Positions 1-9,959 of a DNA stretch of 64,000 nt are shown piece by piece (the first letter of the stretch is position 1; each line of letters opens with the position of its first letter). The notes beneath the pieces are model-generated. The model ran no database searches, was not told the DNA's origin, and saw nothing but the letters and a program-made list of their open reading frames with translations. The stretch is taken from NCBI GenBank assembly GCA_014607495.2, contig CP053167.1, positions 4,092,001-4,156,000 on the forward strand. The letters are read 5' to 3'. Source of the stretch: Carposina sasakii. Lineage: Eukaryota > Arthropoda > Insecta > Lepidoptera > Carposinidae. Made by a program: the position numbers and the translations under genes.

Positions 1-344
1 TAAAAAAATTATCATTCTTATTTTTTCAAACCCGGTACCTAGGTCCAACATTATCACCCGGTCACGGGTGGCCTCATACGGACAGACAGACCGACAGAGC
101 ATGTAATGAACGCGTCGATTACTGAGCTACACTAGCTATGCACTGCGGTTTCTCTTGCGCTTCGAAACAATGATAGACGTAGACATCTTTTTTACGTTTA
201 AAACTGACGTTTTGAAATAATTTTTCATTAGCCTTTTCATGTTTTAGGTCTCTGTGGCGATAGAGTTAATATCACCAAAATGCCATCATACTCAACTTAT
301 TCTTCTAAATAAAGCTACTTCTCCTGACGCGGGTTTTCACTAGA
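1..344. other. Intergenic, nothing recognised
   Basis: No gene or clear repeat seen. The sequence is AT-rich with stops in all frames and lies left of a diverged repeat copy. Confidence 0.5.
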
Positions 345-530
345 ATACATCATCTGCATCTCCTTCCGTGCATATCGTAAGAGTCTACTAAGGAACTTAG
401 TGGCGTTCTCACAGGCAATGAGCTAGCAACCCATTACTGATCTTTTACTCGTACATCTGGCCCAGCTATGCTAAAACATGCTTCTAGGATCTCCTTCCTT
501 ATCCTGCAGTTCTGGCTACCCCATTTAGGG
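345..530 (-). repeat. Interspersed repeat family E, long minus-strand copy
   Basis: Read on the minus strand it runs from a block resembling 'ggtagccagaactgcagga' through 'gatcagtaatgggttgcta' to 'cacggaaggagatgcagatg'. The same order of blocks recurs at about 12855-13035, 20575-20805, 22500-22670, 27683-27815 and 50145-50250. Copies are diverged, with no terminal inverted repeats or coding capacity. The class is unknown; an old SINE or non-autonomous DNA element is possible. Confidence 0.55.
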
Positions 531-567
531 AATATATTATATAAAACGATGGCTACGATTATATATG

Positions 568-690
568 TACAGGGTGTAACAGAAAGGGTATGTTAAGCGC
601 AAAGCTATGTAAATAGCCCACTATAGAGAACCTACGAGTATTTCCAAAATTTGAGACTCGAAATCACGTGTTTATTTTTCAAGATTTTAT
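568..690 (+). mobile_element. MITE family A, left-half copy
   Basis: Starts with the terminal 'acagggtgtaac' and continues through 'tatgttaagcg' and 'tagcccactatagagaacc', as in the complete copies near 9.3, 19.4 and 30.5 kb. The match fades after the arm, so this is a half element or a copy that lost its right arm. Confidence 0.7.
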
Positions 691-1624
691 GAACATGCCA
701 ACAAACCAACATACAGTGACATATAACCAACACTACATATATACCTACGTTCGTTAACATATAGCACCAACGAACGATGACCACCGCGTTTCGTAAACCA
801 TTGTTATGTTCAGGTACACCAGGATGTTGCTACCAGTTTTATATAAGATTGAAATATTTTGTGATATTTAGACAAAGTACTTTTTCGATCGAATCGATAG
901 AACTTCGTCAAGTTACGTCTGTTATTGGCGCGTGTGTAGTTTTGCTTAGATGACTGGTGCGATGCGACAACGAACGTCAACCAATGGGAAGCGAAATACC
1001 GCTATAAGAGTACCCCTACTCTTCTGAGCGTCTTTTGAGCGTCGTCAGCGTTAGGCGAGCGTCAGCGCGGCGTCGACGTCGTCGACAAGACGTCGGCGCT
1101 GAGAGCCAGTCCACACGGCGCGTTGCGTTGCGTTGCGTCGTCGCAACGCAAATATTTTGACCAGCCGGCCACACGGGCGCTGCAGCTACTATGACGCAGT
1201 CCGTTCCGTCGGCGCAGCGGCGACGCACACAAGTATTTTGAAAAAAATTCGCAATATAGCAAATTGGATCGGAAAAGACGTCTAGCATTGCTCCTATTAC
1301 TACGTCACCGCCGAAATCGACGCAAGATCACAAGAAAAGTCCTTTCATTTCATTAAGAAATCGTGAACAGTTTTTTTTTTTAGAATATCGGACGAAAAGA
1401 AGTTTTATAATTTTTTTAGAATGAGTGTACAGCTTCGAATGTTTATTGAAGTCCTTAGAACCACACATACGAAAAAACTATACATGAGGAATCCAGTGGA
1501 ACCAGTAGATGCTGCACTTTAAGGTAACTATATAAATATATTTAAGTAATAAAAATATAACAGTTTTTTGGTTTGTTTAATTAGTAATCAACTCACATAA
1601 TCAGCAATTGTCATAATTTTAAAT

Positions 1625-2215
1625 TTAGACATTATTTAAGAGAGATAATCCATTACAAATTAGAATCGTATCAGTTTCTTCACTTGCTTGAGATGTTTCT
1701 GGAGATGTAATTGAATTATTATAGTGATCAGAAATGTATGTACTTTGAAAATTTGCTGTTTGATACCCATATGGTGGTTGGTGAGAACACTCACATATGA
1801 TGACCATACTACGTTCGTTACTTTGGAAACGGAGAGTTTCTCGGTCGGAAAATTCTTGAATAGATGGCAATATAGCACTGAAAAAGGACATAATTTTCCG
1901 GCTCCTTGAGAAGTTTTAGTCCTTCTCTTTCAAACTCATCCATTTGCATTGCCCTTTTGCGCGCGACTGGAACATAGCGCGGAGTGTTGTCTGTGGTAAT
2001 GTCATCATTTGTAGACGTAGATTCATTGTTGATTTCTCTAGGCGAGTCGCTAGATTCGGTGGTAGTTCTACTTTTCTCAAAAAAAGGAGTTGATTGTATA
2101 AATGATAAGTTTCGAAGCGCCCGAGCCCGATTTTGATGCTTCTTTTAATTTTTTTGAATATCTGAAGTAATTATCTTTTACACTTCTCCATTTTTTTATT
2201 AAATCATTATGCAAA
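1625..2215 (-). pseudogene. MADF-BESS DNA-binding protein of Harbinger element (broken)
   Basis: Minus-strand reading shows a MADF-like segment (KKWRSVKDNYFRYSKK, then KEASKSGSGASK) near 2215-2100. An acidic linker follows (TSTNDDITTDNTPRYVPVAR), then a BESS-like motif, FFSAILPSIQEFSDRETL, near 1840-1885. The linker and the BESS motif are in different frames, so at least one frameshift separates them, and the N-terminus is eroded. In PIF/Harbinger elements a Myb/MADF-type second protein helps the transposase bind the ends, so the role is inferred from context. It is divergent from the transposase remnant, with about 400 bp between them that may be a shared promoter. Confidence 0.6.
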
Positions 2216-2634
2216 ACCAATAGTAAACATGATTTAATAATTTATACATAGTGAATTTCTCGATAAAATTTAATGACATATTCAGTCGTTAACAAAACTA
2301 TGTGACCGTGGAATGAGTTACATACAAAAAGCAATACCTAGAATCAAAATGTATGCAACAGCTGATTTTTTTCGCGACAGAATTAATTGGTTTAGAGAAA
2401 GTTATTTGCTTTGTATCGATGTATGTCAGTATTTTTTTCGGGTATCTATCTATCTCATAAATGCATATTATAATAATTATTTTCTTTTCAGATACAGAAT
2501 TCAATAACTGATTTACATTTCAAATTCAAACGGGGAAAATCTACTGCTACAAAGAGTTTGTCGTGCTATATGGACCAATCTTCTTCGAGACAACATCCCT
2601 GAACTGACAACTGAAAGTTTCCAAACAATGCGAG

Positions 2635-3089
2635 GGGTTTTGATGTAAAGGCAAATTTTCCTCAATGTGTTGGTGCCATCGACGGCAAACATATCCGCGT
2701 GTGTAATCCTGCAAATAGTGGCTCACTTTTTTTTAATTATAAAGCCTTTTTTTCGATTGTGTTGCTAGCGATTCAAATTACAAATTCGTATTTGTCGACA
2801 TCGGTGCATACGGAAAAGAATGCGATTCAACCATATTACAAAATTCTACTGTACGAGCTTGATTAACAACAACTTACCACTACCTCAACCCCAGCCACTC
2901 TCTGGTAGCAATATACCAACCCCGTATGTATTTGTGGGTGACGAATCGATGAGCAAACTTGCGTCCAATGGCGGTCAAAATCTCGACTTACAAAAGGTTT
3001 TCAATTACCGTCTAAGCAGAGCCAGAAGATATGTCGAATGCGCTTTTGGGATTATGGCTAACAAATGGCGCATTTTTCACAGACCGTAG
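2635..3089 (+). pseudogene. PIF/Harbinger DDE transposase fragment (frameshifted)
   Basis: Three plus-strand frames read in succession give typical DDE_Tnp_4 blocks. They are NFPQCVGAIDGKHIRVCNP (first Asp region), FVFVDIGAYGKECDST (second), and TPYVFVGDE followed by NYRLSRARRYVECAFGIMAN (conserved C-terminal block). The frame changes near 2770 and near 2850. The segment after VGDE is shortened compared with intact family members. This is a pseudogene. The family catalyses cut-and-paste transposition with 3-bp target duplications. Confidence 0.8.
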
Positions 3090-3293
3090 ACGTGTCCTAT
3101 GCTTAGACATTATAAAAGCATGACTGGTGCGATGGTTTTAGACAAAGAGATAAATTTGCTATAAGTGTTGATGAATTTCTCCCAATACAACCCGTACATG
3201 AAGAACAGACAGCACCGAATGTCATAAGACACCGACCTATTTTATGACTAGAGGAACTCTGCCTTGGCAGCTAAATAAGGTATAATTGTATTA

Positions 3294-3482
3294 TGAGGGT
3301 TTTCAAGATTTTCTTGCACCGCCAATTCCGCGATCAGTAAAAAAATAATATTTTATACCTACTCACCAATGGGAAGCTCACGCTAATCTAGATTCCCTAA
3401 GTTTTAAAATTTTAGACGTGTCGAGATATTAATTTTGTATGATCGCGGAATTGGCGGTGCAAGAAAATCTTGAAAGCCCTCT
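3294..3482. mobile_element. 189-bp Harbinger-type MITE nested in Harbinger
   Basis: Terminal inverted repeats of about 41 bp (3294-3335 and 3441-3482) share 'ttttcttgcaccgccaattc' and 'cgcgatc' with about two mismatches at the outer end. TTA on the left (3291-3293) and TAA on the right (3483-3485) form a 3-bp palindrome-compatible target duplication, as PIF/Harbinger makes. No ORF inside. It lies downstream of the transposase remnant, so it inserted into the older element. Confidence 0.85.
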
Positions 3483-4298
3483 TAAATAAAAAAAACATAA
3501 ATATCGCTATACTTTGTTTTTTCGCAGATTCTCGTAATCAGGAAATAAAACTTTTGATACCCAGGCTTTTGTTTTTAAATTTTTATTTTTAAAATCTACG
3601 TTTGACTTGTCCCATATAATTTCCCTTTCCTCAATGTAATCAAGTTCTGTCAAGTTCTTCAATGGTATTCATTTTACCCTGCAAATAAAACGAAATACAA
3701 AAACGTAAACGTAAAACGAAATGAGCTTCCGTGTATCCTCTCTGTCAACGCACAAGCAACTGAGTTAGGCGAGCGTCGCGCGAGTACACCCCCTCCCGCT
3801 TCGTCTCGGGGGCTGCTGTCCGTCATGTGTGCGGTGCGACGACGCAGCGCGCCGTGAACACCTTGGTTATTTGTATGTAAAACAACGCAGTGGTAGCGAC
3901 GTCGACGCAACGCTGCAACGCGCCGTGTGGACTGGCTCGTGGAAGCCGACTGCACAGAACGCTGTAATTACGCAACGCAAACGTCGCGTCGTTTTATTAT
4001 ATGGCAGAAAACGTGACGCTGGCATTGCGTCGACGCGACGCTCACGTATTGTAATAAAATTATAGCGTTCGGCTTCCAATCAGGACCGACGTCGCGTCGA
4101 CGCTGCGTCAACGCCGCGCTGGCACTCGGCCGATGCCGACGCTCAGAAGACACTAGTGTGGGGGATCTCTAAGCAGAATTGTTTGACAACCCACTTCCTC
4201 AATGGATGAAGTGTATGTTTGAAGTTCATGGAGCTACTTCTGAAGATCCAAATATCCTCCTGAAGTAATGCTGAAGGTCCAAAGTTCTAACCCCGCCC

Positions 4299-4482
4299 CC
4301 TGATTACCTAGTTTGCAATAGCAAAGCCGAAGCAAAACGATAGCGAAAATTGTACAATATTCGCCTTGAAATGTCAAAGTTCCTTTGAAATTCATTTTAC
4401 GTAATACGAATTTGACAAGCAATCAGCGATTTTTGTACAATTTTCGCTATCACTTTGGTTTTGCTGGTTAGGTAATAAGGAG
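4299..4482. mobile_element. MITE family B (palindromic), copy 1
   Basis: Begins 'cctgattacctagtttgcaa' and ends with the near reverse complement 'ggttaggtaataagg'. The inner arm carries 'tagcaaagccgaagcaa' and 'cgatagcgaaaattg'. The same structure occurs at 13035-13188, 13909-14218 and 23025-23196. No coding capacity. Confidence 0.75.
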
Positions 4483-5002
4483 GCCGGTTCATGCTCTCGC
4501 GTTCGTCATGCCACGTGAGATATTCGTCAATGAACCGCTGTTGGCAGGAGTGTTGCGATAACAAACGTCGTCGGTGCCATTACATTGTCTTAGCACGCGG
4601 GAATCTACCAAAAAGTTGCTAATTATGCAACACAAAAAACTGTTAACAAAACTTATATCTAAATTAAAACGTGCATAAATTAATGCTACCCCTACAGCTC
4701 ACCCTTGTGTTCACTACCCTAGCTGTCCAGGATCTACGCTTCATGGAGCAGCAGGTGGCAACAGCTGGCACCTGTCAGTGATATATTTAGGGTACACACT
4801 TATCTGACCCGATGGCCGATATGCGCAGTCCAATTTTCGGCAGGCCATTTACAAGCATAATGTCAATTACAGTCCTATTTTCGGCAAGCCATATTACAGC
4901 ATGTCTAGCTTATTATAACTAGCTGTTGTCTGTGACTACGCGTGGACTACAGAATGTAGCCTATGTCCTTCTTCGTGCTACCAAACTCCTAACTATACCT
5001 AG
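4483..5002. other. Intergenic, no gene seen
   Basis: No convincing ORF. A short local repeat occurs at about 4825-4910, where 'attttcggcaggccat' and 'attttcggcaagccat' are 60 bp apart. Confidence 0.4.
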
Positions 5003-5335
5003 AAGGTGTTTTTTGGTCGTCAACGTTTCCGAATACTACGGAATCTCCTCATCATCACGATCGTTTTTCTCCATGGAAGCATGCCTGGGAAGTGTCTGGT
5101 TCCCAAGATATTAGGGTCTAAAGTTGAGTAACTAGACTGCCTTTTTTTGCATAAATGCACATAGACGCGCGAAGCAAGATTTTTACACGAGAAATAATTA
5201 ATAATGTCTATTAAAAAACCAACATTTCGCCTGATCAAGTAATAAAAAAAAATCTAAAAATTTACATTGTTTCCCAGCTTTTTTTGCATAAACTTACTTT
5301 ATTTGATGTATAGAGTTACGAAAAAACACCCTGAA
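5003..5335 (-). mobile_element. MITE family C, minus-strand copy
   Basis: Reverse complement of the element at 6708-7083. Shared blocks include 'cttactttatttgatgtata', 'gagaaataattaataatgtc' and 'acggaatctcctcatcatca'. It ends in 'aaaaacaccctg'. Divergence and small deletions suggest an old copy. Confidence 0.8.
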
Positions 5336-6707
5336 TGTAGTTAGTAAATATACCTAGTGTCAAGAAGTAACAAACAAACAAACTTACTTTCGCATTTATA
5401 ATTTTATATTATTTAATTTATTGTAAAAAGTTTTTATACTTATTAAATTTTCTGTAAAATACGAAAAGGTTCTTTTAGGGTTTATTTTCAACCCCTTGGT
5501 ATATCTAATATAAGAAACTCATTGCTACCCCAACCAAACATTTCTTGTATTATATTTGATACAATTAAATACAAATAGAATTCAAACAGTTTCTTCAGTT
5601 CTATAGAACCAACTGGTACGAAGATTAAAACGGTTTAGCTTCTGCTTCGATAATTTTACTACCAAAATTAACTATGACTTGCATTTTACACCCCTACTGT
5701 ACGCTTCCTGGTTGTGTTTGTCGACTTATAAAAGGTATATTTACATACTTTTGTTAATGGTGTAGGTACCTTTAAAAGTTTAAAGCGATAGTATTACATA
5801 TAGGTACTTTATTATAATATATAGGTAGTGTACGTCAGGATTCCGGGTACGGGAGGTCTATGTTCAGCAGTGGACTTCCTATATCCGAAACGATGAGGTG
5901 GATAATAAAATGGAGCTTATGCTATGTAGGTATATCTTATGTTTCTAAACAGATTTTTTCTTTACGTTCAGTAGATATTCGAAGAGTAGATATTTACCTA
6001 TATTTATGTATGTAGGTCCATACTACTCGTACCTACCCTTAGAATAAGAACCCAATGCTATTGCCCATGACATACACATAGACGCGGCTTGTGTTTCCGA
6101 ATTACGTAGCCGGAATTATATGTTTATCATAGTGGAGACAGATGTAAATGATGATGAAATTAGAACGGAAGTGCGACAAACAGTTGCCCGACGGACATTT
6201 GGTCGACAGTATTTTTGACCGATATTACTTCTAGACGATATTACTTTTGCCCCAAGAATCTTTAACCGACCGGACATTTTATCGAGAAGGCATTCGACCG
6301 ACACTACTTTGGTCCGAAGCACTTAGAAATCACAGTAGCTAACAACGATAGTGACAATCTGCTACGAGTTTAGTCTGAGGGCATTCCCGAGTTGCTTAGT
6401 CGACTCTTACAAGCAAGGAAAGAGATGCAGCTGATGTGTTCTAGTGAAGCCCCGCATCAGCACAGGTCATGGAATTTTTACTAGTTATTACAGGTAGGCC
6501 TAGATTACGTCACGCTTCAATCCTAATTCCAATTACACCAGCTCTTTCCATCAGAACTCTGGAACTAATCCGCAATTCCTTCGAGTCATTGAAAAATGTC
6601 TGGAATTATTCCAAAAACTGTGACTCAAAGGACAGTCGTGAAGGATTTTTTAAATAGTTTAAGATTTAGACATGGTGCAAGTTTGGCATTCTTTCTTTTA
6701 CCATCTA
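5336..6707. other. Intergenic with degenerate short repeats
   Basis: No gene seen. Around 6150-6310 there is a loose array of segments such as 'gacggacatttggtcgacag' and 'gaccgatattacttctagac', a degenerate low-copy tandem repeat. At 6375-6450 there is a diverged family E copy ('agagatgcagctgatgtgtt'). At 5840-5880 a fragment resembles the LINE tail described near 9.8 kb. Confidence 0.45.
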
Positions 6708-7083
6708 TACAGGATGTTTTTTCGTTGCCACCCTTAACAAAGGGTACGTACTCTATACATCAAATAAAGTAAGTTTATGCCAAAAAAAATGCTGGGAAAT
6801 GATGTAATTTTTTTGTTTTTTTTTTATTTCTTAATCGGGCGAAAGTGTTTATGCTAGTTTTCTCAAAGGCAGATATTAATTATTTCTCGTGAAAAAATCT
6901 TGCTACGCGCGTCTATGTGCATCTATGCAGAAAAACGCAGTCTATTTATTTACTCAACTTTGGACCCTAATATCTTGGGAACTAGACACTTCCCAGGTAT
7001 GCTTCCATGGAGAAAAATGATCGTGATGATCAGGAGATTCCGTAGTTTTCGGGAACGTTGACTACCAAAAATCACCCTGTATA
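6708..7083 (+). mobile_element. MITE family C, copy 2
   Basis: Runs from 'tacaggatgttttttcgttg' to 'accaaaaatcaccctgtata', so both ends carry the acagg/ccctgt terminus. Internal blocks match copies at 5003-5335, 21749-22321 and 56484-56876. Non-coding. Confidence 0.8.
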
Positions 7084-7330
7084 CATATTATAAAAATGTA
7101 ATGGATGGCTGTCTGTACATGGAAGATATATGAGAAAAAATATTATAGGAAATCTTTATCAAAGCAATCTTTAGCAACGGAATTTTTGTATGTTTGTCGG
7201 TTTGTCTATCCGTTTGTGCACGCTAATCTCAGAAACGACTGAACCGATTTCATTGCAGTTTTCAGGAATATATTGTGACAGGTCCCACTTAACATATAGG
7301 CTACTTTTTATCCCGGGAAAATGTTTATAT
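7084..7330 (+). repeat. Interspersed repeat family D, copy 1
   Basis: Starts 'atattataaaaatgtaatgg' and ends around 'acaggtcccacttaacatat' plus 'aggctactttttatcccggg'. A second copy is at 63045-63290. The tail phrase 'ataggctactttttatccc' is also seen in the Helitron-like repeats, so D may be a related non-autonomous element. Confidence 0.65.
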
Positions 7331-8227
7331 GCGCGCGATAATTTACTTTCTTTCTAAATATAATGTGATAAAGCCGCCAGTATGCAGCTAACTAAATTAT
7401 TAATTAAGAATCCCGTTTCCACACACGACCTATTTACCTTTGAAACGAATAATTTACGTCCCAATACAGCGCATTTTTCCAAAGCGCCCCGCTTATGATG
7501 TGAAATAAAAATTCTATTGCAATATACTTATAGTATAGTGCCAATTATTTGAAAGTTACTGTGAAGTAAACTGAACTTTACAACTGAAATATTAAGGTGT
7601 ATTGTGAGTTATCCAATTTTATTCCAATCTCGAACTATATTTTAATATATTCCGAGTCAGCCGGATGTATGCGTGTAAGTTACTGAGCTTTATAGTAGAG
7701 TCGCTAAAATACGATGCGTCTTTTGGCTATTATATTATTATTATAGTTTCTATTATAGTTTCCTAGAATGGCGGTACCAACTTATAGCGGCCTTACGAAC
7801 ATATAAAGACCGTCTTTTTTACGATGCCGACGACGTACAGGTAAAAAGTTCCTTCAAAGCCGCTATAATTAATATAGTGGCATCCATCGCTTTCCTAAAA
7901 CACCAAAAACTTACTGGTACCTACAGTAAGCAGCAGTAGATATCCAGTGCCACTATAATACCATGATGTCTTAAAGAAGGACTTTATTTATTTAATAAAC
8001 GGATTAAAATTTGAAATAAATTAAATTGTTTTTGAACAAAATATGTCTATCAATGAGTACCTACTTACAGATAAGTCACTATGTACCCGAGGAGGGTTGA
8101 TATCAGGCAGGCAACCAATCCTTGGCAATGAGTTTCGAAAGAAACCATATCTGTCAAATTTAAACCTCAGTACCAAGTACCTGCCTACTGCCTACCTAGG
8201 TTCCAAATCATTTCTAGATTTCAATAT
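7331..8227. other. Intergenic, no gene seen
   Basis: AT-rich with no convincing ORF or exon. A segment at about 8100-8160 ('ccttggcaatgagtttcgaa' region) resembles one near 20900-20940, so some old repeat is present. Confidence 0.4.
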
Positions 8228-8570
8228 GATGATGATCTCCGATCGTATTTCGGCCAAGGTGACCAATATCTACGGAGATTAGCCAGGTACGCAGGAGATA
8301 TTATAGTGCACAAGTGTGTGCGCAAACACAGATGCACTCTCTATTCCGCTACTCTCATAGTCCGATGGGACGGAAAGCCGATACGACCGGAGAGAGATCA
8401 GGCGCAAGACCAACGGTTTTACGTGCTTTCCGAGGCACGAGCTAAGTGACAATTTCGCAATATTAAAATCTGTACATTAAATAAATTCATTGGTACAGGC
8501 CCGTGACTGGAATCGAACTTACGCCACCCGCTTGGAAGGTGCACGCCTTAACCACTGGGCTATCACCGCT
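8228..8570 (-). mobile_element. tRNA-derived SINE family S1, minus-strand copy
   Basis: Reading right to left, a tRNA-like head (8490-8570 region) carries an A-box-like 'tagcccagtggttaaggcg' and a B box 'gttcgattcca'. A body of about 250 bp follows, then a short (ATC)n-type tail at 8228-8240. Near-identical imperfect 12-bp duplications flank it ('agatttcaatat' at 8216-8227 and 'agattttaatat' at 8571-8582), the signature of LINE-driven retroposition. A second copy in opposite orientation is at 38191-38516. Confidence 0.85.
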
Positions 8571-8892
8571 AGATTTTAATATAGCAAGTTACTCAACTAC
8601 ACAGTATTTCTCTTCCACGCATCATATTCACGTGTATGTATATTACCAGGCAGTTTCCAGTGTAATCTAGTGGGCGATGGTAGAGATTGCCGGATTGGCC
8701 CTTCGCGTGCTCGACATAATGGCCCTCTAGCGGGCAGACGTTGAATTACGTTAGTTTTGGCCGATTTGCCTCATTATGTAGGGCATAATGTTGTTAAGTG
8801 AATATTTTTTTATGCCCTTTGATCTGAAGCTAGGTTATTAATGTAGTTGTCGCATATCGTATAACCAAATTCACATTTTACTGACGTGAATA
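8571..8892. other. Intergenic, no gene seen
   Basis: About 320 bp between two mobile elements. No ORF or recognised repeat. Confidence 0.4.
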
Positions 8893-9142
8893 TACAGGGT
8901 GGAAGTGACAGCCAGGCAAATATTGATATGGCGACTTCAGTCAATGATTCTGAGATGAAAAGTACTGAAAATTTTCGTAGGAAAAATCCAAATTTTCTGT
9001 CATTTTTTAATTTTTCCTGGAAAAAAAAATAAGCAAGTAGTTCGTTTGAGTAGGCCTTGGATAATGACTTAAAAACAAAGATAATTTAAAAAAAGTTGGT
9101 CCCAAATAAGTTCAAAATATTGACTGTCACACACACCCTATA
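8893..9142. mobile_element. MITE-like element with acagggtg ends
   Basis: Starts 'tacagggtggaagtgacagc' and ends 'tgtcacacacaccctata', giving short inverted ends related to 'acagggtg' but an interior different from families A and C. Non-coding. Single copy in this window. Confidence 0.6.
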
Positions 9143-9264
9143 TTTTTATATTATGTATGAGTCCCCTGATTATAATACCATAATATTTTCAGATTGATCT
9201 TATCTTTTTAATTTTCAGAGAACTCTGAGGTATGGTCTGAGGCAATAACTAAGTATACTACCTA

Positions 9265-9527
9265 TACAGGGTGTAACAAAAGGGGTATGTTAAGCGAAAA
9301 GCTATGTAAATAGCCCACTAAAAGGAACCTACCCACAAAATTTCAGGCTCGAAATCACATGTTTATTTTTCCAGATAGTATGGAGAATTCCGAAACAACT
9401 CAGGAATGTTTATACAATCTTGAAAAGTAAACATTTAATTTCGAGTCTCCAATTTTGGAAATAGGTTCTCTATAGTGGGCTATTTACATAGCTTTTCGCC
9501 TAACATACCCTTTCTGTTACACCATAC
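9265..9527. mobile_element. MITE family A, complete copy 1
   Basis: Palindromic element of about 260 bp. The left arm reads 'acagggtgtaacaaaagggg' then 'tatgttaagcgaaaagctat'; the right arm is its near reverse complement ending 'gttacaccatac'. Both arms include the pair 'tagcccacta' / 'tagtgggcta'. Copies at 19446-19710 and 30519-30780 are flanked by TA, consistent with a Tc1/mariner-type MITE. Confidence 0.85.
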
Positions 9528-9529
9528 AA

Positions 9530-9900
9530 ACATGCACGGAAGGAGATGCAGCTGATGTATTCTATTGAAGCTTGGCATCAGCAGGATCTCCTCATGGATG
9601 CATGCATACATATGCATATAATCACGCCTTTATCCCTTACGGGGTAGGAAGAACACTAAGGGCCAATAGGACCACATGGTGCCACTTCTAACCAATTTTG
9701 AGGGTACAGTTGAGATGTACAAGTTCGGTGGTGGATAAAAATAAATAAGTATGTATGTATTTCGTCTCGGTAATAGAAAATATCTGCCCAGCGTGGTGAC
9801 TATGGGCAAAACCCCCCTGTGACAGTAGCCTTGTGGCGTGCCCTGGGGGAGGCCTACGTCCAGCAGTGGACTGAAATAGACTGATGAAGAAGAAGAAGAA
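9530..9900 (+). repeat. Mosaic of repeat fragments, LINE-tail like
   Basis: Three pieces follow one another. The first is a family E end at 9532-9575 ('cacggaaggagatgcagctg'). The second, at 9605-9740, carries 'ataatcacgcctttatccct' and 'ccacatggtgcca', and is also found at 26700-26820. The third, at 9785-9895, contains 'agcgtggtgactatgggcaa' and 'ggcctacgtccagcagtgg', shared with 17670-17935 and, reversed, 27341-27500. The last piece resembles LINE 3' tails that I associate with Lepidoptera. Confidence 0.6.
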
Positions 9901-9959
9901 TAAAAAATATATCACAATATATAACGTATAATATGATTTAGTAGCAGTACCGGGGCATA

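Larger units (their letters stand above)
1012..4164. mobile_element. Decayed PIF/Harbinger DNA transposon
   Basis: The ends are imperfect inverted repeats. The left starts near 'cccctactcttctgagcgtc', and the right, reverse complemented, reads 'cccccacactagtgtcttctg' followed by 'agcgtc'. Both ends are followed by CpG-rich blocks full of GCGTC/GACGC repeats (about 1020-1250 and 3760-4150). The interior holds two divergent coding remnants, a MADF-BESS-like protein on the minus strand and a DDE transposase on the plus strand. That is the two-gene plan known for PIF/Harbinger elements. Frameshifts and stops in both make it non-autonomous now. Exact ends and the 3-bp target duplication are uncertain. 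Confidence 0.75.

Noticed and set aside
951..3134. 14-bp match 'tgactggtgcgatg' at 951-964 and 3121-3134
   Set aside because: Neighbouring sequence does not match; probably chance or a trivial remnant.
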